From: Vibrio splendidus
GTDB lineage: Bacteria > Pseudomonadota > Gammaproteobacteria > Enterobacterales > Vibrionaceae
Direction: 5' to 3'
Assembly: GCF_024347615.1 (NCBI RefSeq)
Contig: NZ_AP025509.1
Span: forward strand, 62,001 to 126,000
Length of the DNA stretch: 64,000 bases
Numbering within the stretch: position 1 is the stretch's first letter; the number at the start of each line of letters is the position of its first letter. This document shows, in pieces, positions 28,122-37,844 of the stretch. The notes beneath the pieces are model-generated. The model searched no databases. It was not told the origin of the DNA and saw only the letters and a list, made by a program, of their open reading frames with translations. A program made the position numbers and the translations under genes.

Positions 28122-29180
28122 ATGAATAAGAAACTTTTAGCGCTAGCAATTTCTGGTGCAGTATTTGGTACACAGGCAGTTGCTGTAGAACTTTACAACG
28201 AAGACGGCACAACATTCTCTGTTGGTGGTCACGTATCAGTTGCAGTTGGCGACGTAAACAGTGATGACCGCCTTAATAGCGATGACATCGGTGTTGAGTC
28301 TGTATCTCCACGTATCAACTTCGGTGCAACTCACGATCTTGGCAACGGTTTTACTGCTGACGCTAAAGGTGAATGGGCGCTAAACATGCTTGACGGTGGT
28401 GATGAGTCATTCACAACTCGTCTTGGCTACGTTGGTCTTTCTCACGACGATTACGGTCGTGCAGCAGTAGGTACTCAATGGGCACCTTACTACAACGTTG
28501 CTGGCGTAGCAGATATGCCAATCGCATTCGCGAATGACTTCATCTACGAAGATCACGGTAACCTAGGTACTGGTCGTGGTGAAGAGATGGTGAGCTACGG
28601 TAACGCTATCGATTTCGGTAACGCAGGTTCTCTAAGCGCAGCTGTTGCATGGCAAGGTCGTAAGGCAGACAAAATTTCAGCTACAGAAACAAACGAGTAC
28701 GGAAACCGTGGCCAAATTGCTTTGAACTACGCTATTGCTGACTTCACAGCAAACTATGCTTTCAACAGCGGTGATGTTAATTACTCTGGTGTTCCTGGGT
28801 CAAAAACAGCTGATTCTCACGTATTAAGTGCAACTTACGGTTCATACGGCGCTGAAGGTCTTTACCTTGCTGGTGTATACGCAATGAACGGTTACATGAA
28901 CTCATACAAAGGCGATGTTCTTGAAGAGACTGTAGCGATTGAATTACTAGCTTCTTACGCTCTTTCTAACAGCCTGAACTTAAGCGTTAACTACGAAGCA
29001 GTAGAAGACGACAAAATGAGTGAGACTGTGTACAGCACAACTGCTTTACAAGCTGAATACAACTTCACATCTCAGTTCGTAGGCTTTGCTGGTTACCAAT
29101 TTGATCTACAGGGTTCTGGCTCTACTTACAAAGAAAAAGCTGATGACCAGTGGCTACTTGGTGCTCGTTACTACCTATAA
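28122..29180 (+). CDS. Outer-membrane porin (Vibrio general porin type)
   Basis: The 352 residues begin with a signal peptide (MNKKLLALAISGAVFGTQAVA). The mature part alternates short beta-strands and acidic loops, and ends in RYYL, close to the usual C-terminal aromatic signature for outer-membrane assembly. FSVGGHVSVAVG, SPRINFGATHDLGNGFTADAKGEW and ADMPIAFANDF are blocks shared by the large vibrio porins, which form 16-stranded trimers. I started at the third in-frame ATG, where the signal peptide begins. Codon use is strongly biased, as in highly expressed genes. Which named porin it corresponds to cannot be decided here. Confidence 0.92.
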   Translation: MNKKLLALAISGAVFGTQAVAVELYNEDGTTFSVGGHVSVAVGDVNSDDRLNSDDIGVESVSPRINFGATHDLGNGFTADAKGEWALNMLDGGDESFTTRLGYVGLSHDDYGRAAVGTQWAPYYNVAGVADMPIAFANDFIYEDHGNLGTGRGEEMVSYGNAIDFGNAGSLSAAVAWQGRKADKISATETNEYGNRGQIALNYAIADFTANYAFNSGDVNYSGVPGSKTADSHVLSATYGSYGAEGLYLAGVYAMNGYMNSYKGDVLEETVAIELLASYALSNSLNLSVNYEAVEDDKMSETVYSTTALQAEYNFTSQFVGFAGYQFDLQGSGSTYKEKADDQWLLGARYYL

Positions 29181-29252
29181 GTCGCAGACTTATTTAGCAT
29201 AGTGTTTACTCCTTAAGTTTACCTTTTAGGATACTGTCCTAGACACCATGCT

Positions 29253-29295
29253 AAGCCCTCTCCAGCCTTTTGGTTTGAGAGGGCTTCTTTCGTTT
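29253..29295 (+). terminator. Terminator of the porin gene
   Basis: AAGCCCTCTC pairs with GAGAGGGCTT across a 14-base loop, then CTTTCGTTTT. Confidence 0.88.
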
Positions 29296-29529
29296 TAATG
29301 CTCTTCAAATTTAACTGCCTACTTTAGTTTCATTTTCTCTAATTTATGTAAGCCGATGACTCGATTTCTGGTGGGTAGGTCGAGATATACACCGATATTT
29401 ACCTAAAAGTATTCAAATCAATGAATTGAGCTCAAGATCAGAATTTAGAGATCGGTAATCATCTTGTCGAAGACTCTCATTTTATGATGCGCTAAACTCT
29501 GCTCTCTAAAAATAGTTCAGGGATAAACT

Positions 29530-30162
29530 ATGAGCAGCGTTGTAGAACAGAAACAATTGATGAATTCGAAACGAACAGCAACCCCAACAAAAGTACTGTG
29601 TGTTGGGCGTAACTATGTCGATCACATTGAAGAACTTAACAATGCGATCCCTGACTCTATGGTGGTTTTCAATAAGCCAAGCACCAGCGTTACTTCCTCT
29701 TTGTCTTCTTTTCATCAAGAAGCGCTGCACTACGAAGCAGAGATCTGTTTTATTGTTGAAAACGGTGAATATTCTGCAGTGGGATTCGGCTTAGACCTTA
29801 CTAAGCGTGCGTTGCAAAGCAGTTTAAAAGCCAAAGGTTTACCTTGGGAGCGTGCCAAGGCCTTTGATGGTTCAGCTGTCTTTAGTCGCTTTGTTCCCGT
29901 TGATAATTTTGATCTCTCTGACTTAAACCTAGAATTATTTATTAACTGTGTCCGCGTTCAAAAGGGGCACGTTGAGCAGATGCTGTATTCTCCACAAACT
30001 ATCCTAGAAGAGCTCTCTTCTTACACGACTGTGCTTGATGGCGATGTTGTAATGACAGGTACCCCAAAAGGTGTTGGTGAAGTGCATCGAGGTGATATTT
30101 TCCTTGGTCGCCTAAAGTGTGGCGAAACCACATTAATTGAGATCGAGTGGGTAGCAAGTTAA
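29530..30162 (+). CDS. Fumarylacetoacetate hydrolase-family protein (YcgM-like)
   Basis: The 210 residues match the FAH fold: VLCVGRNYVDHIEELN near the N-terminus, LHYEAEICFIVE with the metal-binding Glu residues near 68, and VVMTGTPKGVGEVHRGD near 175. Relatives act as acylpyruvate hydrolases or oxaloacetate decarboxylases using Mg or Mn in the cytoplasm. The first 18 residues differ from relatives and may be an extension. AGGGA lies 7 bp before the ATG. It stands alone; a broad housekeeping role in removing keto acids is possible. Confidence 0.87.
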   Translation: MSSVVEQKQLMNSKRTATPTKVLCVGRNYVDHIEELNNAIPDSMVVFNKPSTSVTSSLSSFHQEALHYEAEICFIVENGEYSAVGFGLDLTKRALQSSLKAKGLPWERAKAFDGSAVFSRFVPVDNFDLSDLNLELFINCVRVQKGHVEQMLYSPQTILEELSSYTTVLDGDVVMTGTPKGVGEVHRGDIFLGRLKCGETTLIEIEWVAS

Positions 30163-30312
30163 GTAGTCTTTTCTATTTGGTTAATAAATTTGCTTTATTG
30201 TTCATTGATGGTATTTAATTCGAATATTTTACTACCTTACAACCAATTGCATCTGGAAGGGTGTTAGTAATTGATATAAAATCCGCCTCCGTTTTTATCA
30301 ATACTGAAACCC

Positions 30313-30945
30313 ATGATCGACTTAGCCATCCTACCTGTTTACCTGACTGCCGTTGTTGCACTTCTCCTTTTGCCTGGCCCTGATATGTTACTCATCGCGA
30401 GTTCAAGTATGAGCTATGGCCGCAAGGTTGGTGTGTTTGCAAGTTTGGGTAACGCGACTTCTGGAATCATCCTGACAGTATTAGCAGCAATGGGTGTTTC
30501 AGCATTGATTGCGATGAGTCCAGTGGCTTTAAAAGCCCTTCATCTGTTAGGCGGCACCTACTTATTAAAAATGGGGTGGGATTGTCTTCGAACAGAGCAG
30601 GGCAATGCGCCTGAGTTAAGCGACAACTTTGCTGCAAAAGCCTACTATCAACGAGCATTGATTAGTAACCTGCTTAACCCTAAAGCGTTGGTTTTCTTTG
30701 TGATGTTCTTACCACAGTTTGTGTCGACGAATATTGAAGCGACTTCTGGTGAGCAGATGCTCGTTCTGGGTTTATTGTTGAATGTTCTCGGCTTAACATT
30801 CAACTTTTTGCTGGTGGCTTTAGTGGGTACGATTGGTAAGTCTCTCGTAGAGAATGCTAAGTTTCGTACCTATCAACAGAAAGTCATGGGCGGAGTCTTT
30901 ATCGTGTTGGCTATCTGGATGTTGTCTTCTTTCTTTACTTCGTAG
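30313..30945 (+). CDS. LysE/RhtB-family exporter
   Basis: A 210-residue protein with the LysE signature VALLLLPGPDMLLIASSSMSYG at 15-36, the second block LISNLLNPKALVFFVMFLPQFV at about 113, and six hydrophobic segments. It belongs to the same superfamily as the exporter at 6836-7453 but is only distantly related. Substrate unknown; likely an amino acid. The gene has its own terminator. Confidence 0.88.
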   Translation: MIDLAILPVYLTAVVALLLLPGPDMLLIASSSMSYGRKVGVFASLGNATSGIILTVLAAMGVSALIAMSPVALKALHLLGGTYLLKMGWDCLRTEQGNAPELSDNFAAKAYYQRALISNLLNPKALVFFVMFLPQFVSTNIEATSGEQMLVLGLLLNVLGLTFNFLLVALVGTIGKSLVENAKFRTYQQKVMGGVFIVLAIWMLSSFFTS

Positions 30946-30990
30946 ACGAATCAACCTAAACATCTTCTCGCGGTTAGCCGCTGAGACAAA

Positions 30991-31019
30991 AATGGACGCT
31001 TCGAGCGTCCATTTTTTAT
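30991..31019 (+). terminator. Terminator of the LysE-family gene
   Basis: AATGGACGCT and AGCGTCCATT form a perfect 10-bp stem around TCG, followed by T's. Confidence 0.93.
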
Positions 31020-31075
31020 TCCTAGCAGTTACATATTGCACTTTATAGAACTGATGTTTTGAAAACGATGATTCA

Positions 31076-32800
31076 CTAAGCGTTCAACTCTTGCTGGTGT
31101 TGTTCAATCAGTTTATTCATGTCTTCTTCACCGCGTAGGCGAGTGTCTTCGTATGTTTCTGTCCCTTCGAACTTTGTTACCGTCTCATAATAAACCTTAA
31201 CTTTTGGTTCTGTGCCTGAAGGTCGGACGATAATGCGTGTGCCATCTTCTAGGTGATAGATGAGAACATCACTTGAAGGCAGGTTAATCGCTTCAGTATT
31301 GCCACCAATGACGAAGCGTAAAGAAGACTGCAGATCTTCAATCACAGAGATAGCAACACCGTTTATTGCTTTAGGTTGTGCCGCTCTGAGTTTAGAACCA
31401 ATCGATGGTGAATCTGGGTCAAGAGCAATGCTTCGCTGCGCGTTGGTATGAACACCATGTTCAAATGAAATCTGAGCGAGAAGATCCCAAACCGTTCGGC
31501 CTTGAGATTTCAACTCTTCAACCAATTGAGCAAACACGACGATAGCAGACAGCCCATCTTTATCTCGTACTTGGGTACCAATTGTGTAGCCTAACGCTTC
31601 TTCATAGGCGAATAAGAACTCGTTCTGCTCATCTTCCAATTGCATGCCAATATTTGCCAGCCATTTAAAGCCCGTCAGCGTTTGGAAGTAAGTCGCCCCG
31701 TGCGATTGAGCCACTTTTTCAAGCAAGGTTGAAGATACGATGCTGTTACCAACTAGCTGATTTTTGGTATGCGGCTTCGACAACAAGTAATGCGCGAATA
31801 GCACACCGACTTGATCGCCTGTTAGCATTTTATAGGAAGCATCATCAGTTCTAGCTGTATCGTCAGTTCTAACCGCTACGGCAAATCGGTCTGCATCTGG
31901 ATCATTGGCGCAAGCGATGTCAGCATCGACACTTTTTGCTAAGTTAACCACGAGATCCATTGCCCCTTTTTCTTCTGGATTCGGGAAGTTCACGGTTGGG
32001 AAGTTGCCATCAGGCTCTCTTTGTTCGGCCACACTGAAGACTTTGTGGAATCCAGCATCGTGAAGAAGATCTTCCGCCATTTTTGCACCCACCCCATGCA
32101 TTGCCGTGTAGGTGATAGTGGTATTCGCCGATTCGATCTCTTTACTCACGTATGGGCTCTGATTGATCGCAGCACGGTACGTTTGATAATAACCCTCAGT
32201 TAACCACACCAGTTTACCTTGCGTTTCAGCATCACTTAGGCTCATTAATGGGATTGGCTTGGTTGAAGCAACATCGATTTCTCCGGCAATACCTGCATCG
32301 TGAGGGGGAATGATTTGAGCGCCATTCTCCCAGTAGACTTTGAACCCATTGTATTCCGGCGGGTTGTGGCTCGCCGTAACAACAACAGCGGCAGCCGCAT
32401 TGAAATGCTCAATACCAAAAGCAGCGATAGGTGTTGCAGCGACATCGGAGGTTAGATACACCTTAATGCCCAAAGCGGTGAGCACAGAAGCCGTATCAAT
32501 TGCGAATTGCTTTGAATCTAAACGCCCGTCATAACCCACAACGACGCCACGAATCGAGGCATTGGCAACATGTTCAATCAAGTAATGTCCAAGGCCTGTT
32601 GCCGTTTCTTGTATCACCAAACGGTTCATTCTATTTGGACCGCATCCTACTTTGCCTCTTAACCCTGCGGTTCCGAATTCTAATCGTTGAGTAAAGCGGT
32701 CTTCTAGTTCGTCGTGCATTCCCTCATCAATGAGGTGTTGAAGCTCTTCACGAGTTCTTGGGTCTGGGTCTCTCGCTAACCAGTTCATTGCATCTTGCAT
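31076..32800 (-). CDS. Phosphohexomutase (phosphoglucomutase/phosphomannomutase, PGM2-like)
   Basis: A 574-residue alpha-D-phosphohexomutase. The phosphoserine is in VVTASHNPPEYNGFKVYW; the metal loop is DPDADRF; the phosphate-binding end is RPSGTEPKVKVYYE. The N-terminus (RTREELQHLIDEG..., FGTAGLRGKVGCGPNRMN) identifies the long PGM2/phosphoglucomutase-2 type, which interconverts glucose-1- and 6-phosphate and often ribose or deoxyribose phosphates. It is not clustered with manC/cpsG found 14 kb away. I start at the ATG at 32800; a GTG two codons upstream is possible. Function by family is firm; preferred sugar is not. Confidence 0.9.
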   Translation of the reverse strand: MQDAMNWLARDPDPRTREELQHLIDEGMHDELEDRFTQRLEFGTAGLRGKVGCGPNRMNRLVIQETATGLGHYLIEHVANASIRGVVVGYDGRLDSKQFAIDTASVLTALGIKVYLTSDVAATPIAAFGIEHFNAAAAVVVTASHNPPEYNGFKVYWENGAQIIPPHDAGIAGEIDVASTKPIPLMSLSDAETQGKLVWLTEGYYQTYRAAINQSPYVSKEIESANTTITYTAMHGVGAKMAEDLLHDAGFHKVFSVAEQREPDGNFPTVNFPNPEEKGAMDLVVNLAKSVDADIACANDPDADRFAVAVRTDDTARTDDASYKMLTGDQVGVLFAHYLLSKPHTKNQLVGNSIVSSTLLEKVAQSHGATYFQTLTGFKWLANIGMQLEDEQNEFLFAYEEALGYTIGTQVRDKDGLSAIVVFAQLVEELKSQGRTVWDLLAQISFEHGVHTNAQRSIALDPDSPSIGSKLRAAQPKAINGVAISVIEDLQSSLRFVIGGNTEAINLPSSDVLIYHLEDGTRIIVRPSGTEPKVKVYYETVTKFEGTETYEDTRLRGEEDMNKLIEQHQQELNA

Positions 32801-33319
32801 AATCACTAAACCTTTTAATGTCGGTATGACTTACTGTTGATTCAATTTAAGTGATATTGATTATCATTTCCATGAAAGCAATCGTAAAACTCAATATAAA
32901 GTAATTTATAACGGCGAGGGCGCGTGGATTAAGCCACTCTCAATAATTGACTGTTTAATAAGTAAACTTACCTTGAACAATTGGATATCACTAACTAGCC
33001 TTTTACATAAATATAACAAAATTTAACAAATTCGCCGTTTTTGAATCTTTCATGGAAACTTCCAACGCTTATGAGCCGTATTATATCTTAGGTTGAGATG
33101 AGGTCAGCAGGCCGTTTACTGGCTAGTTCCATGTGAGTGGTAGATTGAGATTCAGCCTTTCATGTGCAGCTGGAATAACAATGAATGTTGTTCAGATCGC
33201 AATGACATATAGCTCGTAATGAAATACAGCTCGCAACGAAATACAGCTCGTAATGAAACACAGCTCGCAACGACATTTAGGTCGCAAGTATCCAATTAGG
33301 AAGGATAAGGAGAGATCTT
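32801..33319 (+). other. Upstream region of the cytochrome oxidase operon
   Basis: About 520 bp containing the divergent promoters of the phosphohexomutase gene and the cox operon, and the 17-bp tandem repeats at 33200-33284. I see no terminator or known operator here. Confidence 0.6.
33200..33284. repeat. 17-bp tandem repeat, five units, directly upstream of coxB
   Basis: Units start at 33200, 33217, 33234, 33251 and 33268; the consensus is YAAYGAMAYAYAGCTCG. Units alternate between CAA and TAA beginnings, giving a 34-bp super-period. The array ends 35 bp before the coxB start codon, so it lies in the promoter or the 5' leader. Confidence 0.92.
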
Positions 33320-34558
33320 TTGAAAAGATTACTGGTTAGGCTAGGGTGGCTTTTGAAAAGTTTTGTTATGGTTTTGGTATCGCCTTTGGTGCATGCCAGC
33401 ACTGAATACAATATGACTCAAGGTGTCACTGAGATCAGCGGTAAGGTATACGAACTTCATATGCTGATCTTCTACATCTGCTGTGCGATTGCCTTTGTTG
33501 TTTTTGGAGTGATGTTCTATTCGATTTTGAGGCACAGGAAATCGAAGGGCGCAGTTGCTGCCCATTTTCACGAAAGCACGAAAGTCGAAATTCTTTGGAC
33601 CATCATCCCTATTATTATCCTCATCGCTATGGCGATACCCGCCACCAAAACTTTGATAGCGATGGAAGACACCTCCCAATCAGATCTGACCGTTAAAATC
33701 ACTGGTTCACAATGGAAATGGCATTACAGCTATTTTGGTGAAGACGTCGAATTTTTCAGCCTTCTAGCGACCAGTGATAAAGAGATTGAAGGAATTGAAG
33801 TGAAAGGCGCGCATTACCTGCTAGAAGTTGATAAGCCGCTTGTACTGCCTGTTGACCGTAAAGTCCGTTTCTTGATGACTTCCGACGATGTGATTCACTC
33901 ATGGTGGGTGCCAGCATTCGCCGTTAAGAAAGATACCATTCCGGGTTTTATTAATGAGGCTTGGACAAAGATAGATGAGCCCGGTGTCTACCGAGGGCAG
34001 TGTGCAGAGTTGTGTGGCCGCGCTCATGGTTTCATGCCGATAGTGGTGCATGCCATGGAAGAAGACGATTTTGACGCATGGCTAGCAGAACAAAAAGAGT
34101 TGGCGATAGCCGAACAACAAGCCGCGAAAGATGCATTAGATGCGTCACTTTCTTTGGAAGAGTTGAATACCATCGGTGAAGAGGTTTACAAAACTCGATG
34201 TGCGGTTTGTCACCAAGCAAACGGTGAAGGCATTCCCGGAGCATTCCCTGCCATCAAAGGAAGTCCTATTGCCCTTGGTGATGTCGATGTTCATATCGAC
34301 ACCATTGTTTATGGTCGTGGCGGAACGGCGATGCAAGCATTCGATAATCAGTTAACCGAGAAAGAGATCGCAGCGGTAGTGACTTATCAACGAAATGCTT
34401 GGGGTAATGACACCGGCGATATTGTTCAGGCTTCAGATGTGAACGCTTATAAGGCCAAGCAAGAAGGCGGAGCTCAAGCACCTGACGAACAAGGTTCAAC
34501 GGATGAAACGCAAGGCTCAACGGATGAAGCACAAAATGATGCTAAGGAGCAGTTATGA
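33320..34558 (+). CDS. coxB: Cytochrome c oxidase subunit II with fused cytochrome c (caa3 type)
   Basis: Order in 412 residues: signal peptide 1-26 (cut near VHAS), membrane helices at about 47-70 and 92-114, cupredoxin domain with the CuA ligands His193, Cys228, Glu230, Cys232, His236 and Met239 (QCAELCGRAHGFM), then a cytochrome c domain with CAVCH at 294-298 and a polar Glu/Gln-rich tail. It accepts electrons from cytochrome c on the periplasmic side. The start is TTG at 33320, supported by AAGGAG 8 bp upstream and by the signal peptide. It overlaps ctaD by 4 bp (ATGA). Confidence 0.96.
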   Translation: MKRLLVRLGWLLKSFVMVLVSPLVHASTEYNMTQGVTEISGKVYELHMLIFYICCAIAFVVFGVMFYSILRHRKSKGAVAAHFHESTKVEILWTIIPIIILIAMAIPATKTLIAMEDTSQSDLTVKITGSQWKWHYSYFGEDVEFFSLLATSDKEIEGIEVKGAHYLLEVDKPLVLPVDRKVRFLMTSDDVIHSWWVPAFAVKKDTIPGFINEAWTKIDEPGVYRGQCAELCGRAHGFMPIVVHAMEEDDFDAWLAEQKELAIAEQQAAKDALDASLSLEELNTIGEEVYKTRCAVCHQANGEGIPGAFPAIKGSPIALGDVDVHIDTIVYGRGGTAMQAFDNQLTEKEIAAVVTYQRNAWGNDTGDIVQASDVNAYKAKQEGGAQAPDEQGSTDETQGSTDEAQNDAKEQL

Positions 34559-36216
34559 GTTCACCAATCAATAAGCCGGTGAAATCGGCTCCTGCAGAAG
34601 ACCAAGTTCTGATCCATTCTGCGGAAGGTACGCTGGGCAATGATGATTTGCCTGTTGACGATCACGATTCACATGCGGCACCTAAAGGCTGGGCGCGTTG
34701 GCTTTACTCAACCAATCATAAAGACATCGGTACACTTTATCTGTGGTTCAGTTTTGCGATGTTCTTAACGGGTGGTGCCATGGCAATGGTGATCCGTGCT
34801 GAGCTATTCCAACCCGGGTTACAACTTGTTGAGCCAGATTTCTTCAATCAGATGACTACAGTCCATGGTTTAATCATGGTATTCGGTGCCGTGATGCCAG
34901 CATTTACGGGCTTGGCTAACTGGATGATCCCGATGATGATCGGAGCTCCAGATATGGCGTTGCCGAGAATGAACAACCTCAGTTTCTGGATCTTGCCTTT
35001 TGCGTTTCTAATCTTGATCGGATCTTTGTTTACTGAGGGAGGCGGCCCAAGTTTTGGTTGGACCTTCTACGCGCCACTCTCGACAACTTATGGTCCAGAC
35101 AGTACCGCGCTATTCGTATTCTCAGTTCATATTATGGGGATCAGTTCGATCATGGGGGCGATTAACGTCATCGTAACCATAGTGAACATGCGCGCACCGG
35201 GTATGACTTGGTTCAAGCTACCGATGTTCGTATGGACATGGTTAATTACCGCTTTCTTACTGATAGCCGTGATGCCCGTGCTCGCGGGTGCGGTGACCAT
35301 GGTGCTGACCGACAAATACTTTGGGACGAGCTTCTTTGATGCCGCAGGTGGTGGGGACCCGGTGATGTTCCAGCACATATTCTGGTTCTTTGGGCACCCC
35401 GAAGTGTACATCATGATCTTGCCGTCTTTTGGTATTGTCTCGGCGATCATTCCTGCATTCAGTGGTAAGCGTCTGTTTGGTTACCACTCGATGGTGTACG
35501 CGACCTGTAGTATCGCACTGTTGTCATTCTTGGTTTGGGCGCACCACATGTTCACCACGGGTATGCCAGTATTTGCCGAATTGTTCTTCATGTATTGCAC
35601 CATGTTGATCGCTGTGCCGACCGGTGTGAAAGTCTTCAACTGGGTCGCGACCATGTGGCGAGGGGCTTTGACTTTTGAAACTCCAATGCTGTTTGCGATT
35701 GCCTTTATAGTTCTGTTTACGATTGGTGGGTTATCCGGATTGATGCTCGCTATCGTGCCAGCTGATTTCCAATACCACGATACCTACTTTGTTGTGGCTC
35801 ATTTCCACTATGTTCTGGTGACAGGTGCTGTGTTCTCAATTATGGCCGCCGCCTATTACTGGCTGCCGAAATGGACTGGGCATATGTACGACCACAAGCT
35901 CAGTCTGTGGCATTTCTGGACGTCGGTAATTTCAGTCAATGTACTGTTCTTCCCGATGCACTTTTTAGGACTAGCGGGCATGCCGCGTCGTATTCCTGAT
36001 TACGCGATTCAGTTCGCCGACGTTAACCAAGTGGTGTCGATTGGTGGTTTTGCCTTTGGGTTGTCTCAGCTGATTTTCTTATGGCTAGCGATTAAGTGCG
36101 TAAGAGGCGGAGAGCCTGCACCAAGCAAGCCTTGGGACAGAGCTGAAGGACTTGAGTGGACAGTACCAAGCCCTGCGCCTCACCACACCTTTACTCATCC
36201 ACCTAAAGTGGATTAG
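34555..36216 (+). CDS. ctaD: Cytochrome c oxidase subunit I
   Basis: The 553-residue, 12-helix haem-copper oxidase catalytic subunit. The haem a ligand is in TVHGLIMVFGAVMPAFTG; the CuB His and cross-linked Tyr are in FWFFGHPEVYIMILP; WAHHMFTTGMP gives the other CuB ligands; HDTYFVVAHFHYVL gives the haem a3 and second haem a ligands. It reduces oxygen to water and pumps protons (A-type). About 50 polar residues precede the first conserved segment (WLYSTNHKDIGTLYLWF). Start overlaps coxB. Confidence 0.98.
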   Translation: MSSPINKPVKSAPAEDQVLIHSAEGTLGNDDLPVDDHDSHAAPKGWARWLYSTNHKDIGTLYLWFSFAMFLTGGAMAMVIRAELFQPGLQLVEPDFFNQMTTVHGLIMVFGAVMPAFTGLANWMIPMMIGAPDMALPRMNNLSFWILPFAFLILIGSLFTEGGGPSFGWTFYAPLSTTYGPDSTALFVFSVHIMGISSIMGAINVIVTIVNMRAPGMTWFKLPMFVWTWLITAFLLIAVMPVLAGAVTMVLTDKYFGTSFFDAAGGGDPVMFQHIFWFFGHPEVYIMILPSFGIVSAIIPAFSGKRLFGYHSMVYATCSIALLSFLVWAHHMFTTGMPVFAELFFMYCTMLIAVPTGVKVFNWVATMWRGALTFETPMLFAIAFIVLFTIGGLSGLMLAIVPADFQYHDTYFVVAHFHYVLVTGAVFSIMAAAYYWLPKWTGHMYDHKLSLWHFWTSVISVNVLFFPMHFLGLAGMPRRIPDYAIQFADVNQVVSIGGFAFGLSQLIFLWLAIKCVRGGEPAPSKPWDRAEGLEWTVPSPAPHHTFTHPPKVD

Positions 36217-36227
36217 AGGGATGAGCT

Positions 36228-36902
36228 ATGAGTGATAAGCAAAGCGATCCCAATCAAGATAAAAAGCAACCAAAGCGCCTGTCTAATAAGCGATCGACTA
36301 AAAAGCTGACGGGCTACTTGGTGTTGAGTGTAGTTGCGATGTTTGGCTTCGGTTTCGCTTTGGTGCCGCTCTACGATGTGATGTGTGAGGCTTTAGGGAT
36401 CAATGGTAAAACCAATACCGTTTCCGCAGTTCAACCTCAGGGAATGCAGCCTGACTACTCTCGTACGGTTCGAGTTGAATTCATGTCCCACATCAAGCCA
36501 GATATGCCATGGCAGTTTGCGCCTGAGGTTCGAGTGTTAGAGGTTCATCCTGGTGAGGTGGTTCAAACTAACTACATTGCCAAAAACCTCTCTGGAGCCT
36601 CATTGGTTGGCCAAGCCGTACCATCAGTTTCTCCAGGTATGGGAGCAACTTACTTCAATAAGATGGAATGCTTTTGCTTTAATCAGCAGCCATTGGACGG
36701 GCACAAGAGCGCAGAAATGGGTTTGATATTTTACATTGAGCTAGATATTCCAGAATCGATACATACGCTTACACTCTCTTATACGCTGTTTAACATTACG
36801 AGTCAGGTGAGTGGAGAGGCAAGTAAGCCTGAAGTGAGCACATCAACATTGAACACACTACAATCGGGTTCACCAAAAGCGAGCACACTCGCAAGTAATT
36901 AA
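36228..36902 (+). CDS. ctaG: Cytochrome c oxidase assembly protein CtaG/Cox11
   Basis: 224 residues: a single membrane anchor at about 26-46 (LTGYLVLSVVAMFGFGFALVPLYDVMCEALG), then the periplasmic beta-sandwich. The copper-binding CFCF motif (MECFCFNQQPL) and PDMPWQF block are present. It delivers copper to CuB of subunit I. It starts 11 bp after ctaD; AGGGATGAGCT covers the ribosome-binding site. The last 35 residues (Ser/Thr-rich) are a non-conserved tail. Confidence 0.96.
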   Translation: MSDKQSDPNQDKKQPKRLSNKRSTKKLTGYLVLSVVAMFGFGFALVPLYDVMCEALGINGKTNTVSAVQPQGMQPDYSRTVRVEFMSHIKPDMPWQFAPEVRVLEVHPGEVVQTNYIAKNLSGASLVGQAVPSVSPGMGATYFNKMECFCFNQQPLDGHKSAEMGLIFYIELDIPESIHTLTLSYTLFNITSQVSGEASKPEVSTSTLNTLQSGSPKASTLASN

Positions 36903-36940
36903 GAAATTACAGAACCAGTATCAACATAAGGAGTTGAGCG

Positions 36941-37825
36941 ATGAGTTCTAAAAAGGAAGTTTATTTCGTTCCACACCAAAGCCACTGGCCATTGGTGGGT
37001 GCCGTAGCACTGTTTTTGGTCGCGGTTGGCGCTGGCTTGACGGTGCAAAATATGGGCACCGACGCTGCTGGCGGCGTGTTTGGAAAAGCAGTTCTGTTAG
37101 TCGGATTTTGTGTGTTGCTTTACATGCTCGCAGGATGGTTTAGTAATGTGATCACGGAATCATTAAGTGGCGTTTATTCTGAGCAAATATCCCGCTCCTT
37201 TAGGCAAGGCATGAGTTGGTTCATCTTCTCTGAGATCATGTTCTTCGGCGCTTTCTTTGGCGCGCTTTTCTATGCTCGAATGATTTCTGTCCCTTGGATT
37301 GGCGGTGCGGGCAACAATGAAATGACCCATGAAGTGTTGTGGCCGATGTTTCAATCAATGTGGCCGTTAACGACGACACCTGATGGCGTGACGACAGAAG
37401 CGATGTCTTGGCAAGGTATCCCGCTTAAGAACACTATTATCCTGCTGCTTTCCTCTGTGGCGCTGCACATGGCACATATTAGTCTTGAACAAAATAAGCG
37501 TATGGCTTTGATCGTGTGGCTAGAGATAACCATCGTTCTGGCTGGCTTCTTCCTGTTCTTCCAAGTTGAAGAGTACCTTCATGCTTATCAAGAGATGGGG
37601 CTGACACTTCAATCCGGTATCTATGGCAATACCTTCTTCTTATTGACCGGATTCCATGGTTTGCATGTCTGTTTGGGAACGATTTTTTTGATTGTGTTAC
37701 TGGCAAGAGTTGCGAAAGACCACTTCACTCCGAAAGACCACTTTGCGTTCCAAGCGGGCAGTTGGTATTGGCACTTTGTTGATGTGGTTTGGTTAGGGCT
37801 GTTTGTGTTTGTTTATGTGCTTTAA
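36941..37825 (+). CDS. coxC: Cytochrome c oxidase subunit III
   Basis: 294 residues with seven membrane segments. FVPHQSHWPLVGAVALF opens the protein, MSWFIFSEIMFFGAFFGALFYAR is the second-third helix signature, and the end GSWYWHFVDVVWLGLFVFVYVL is the family's hallmark. AAGGAGTTGAG precedes the ATG. It completes the three-subunit core of this oxidase. It is convergent with a small gene on the other strand 19 bp away; no terminator is visible between them. Confidence 0.97.
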   Translation: MSSKKEVYFVPHQSHWPLVGAVALFLVAVGAGLTVQNMGTDAAGGVFGKAVLLVGFCVLLYMLAGWFSNVITESLSGVYSEQISRSFRQGMSWFIFSEIMFFGAFFGALFYARMISVPWIGGAGNNEMTHEVLWPMFQSMWPLTTTPDGVTTEAMSWQGIPLKNTIILLLSSVALHMAHISLEQNKRMALIVWLEITIVLAGFFLFFQVEEYLHAYQEMGLTLQSGIYGNTFFLLTGFHGLHVCLGTIFLIVLLARVAKDHFTPKDHFAFQAGSWYWHFVDVVWLGLFVFVYVL

Positions 37826-37844
37826 CGGTTGAGCCTATAGGGGA

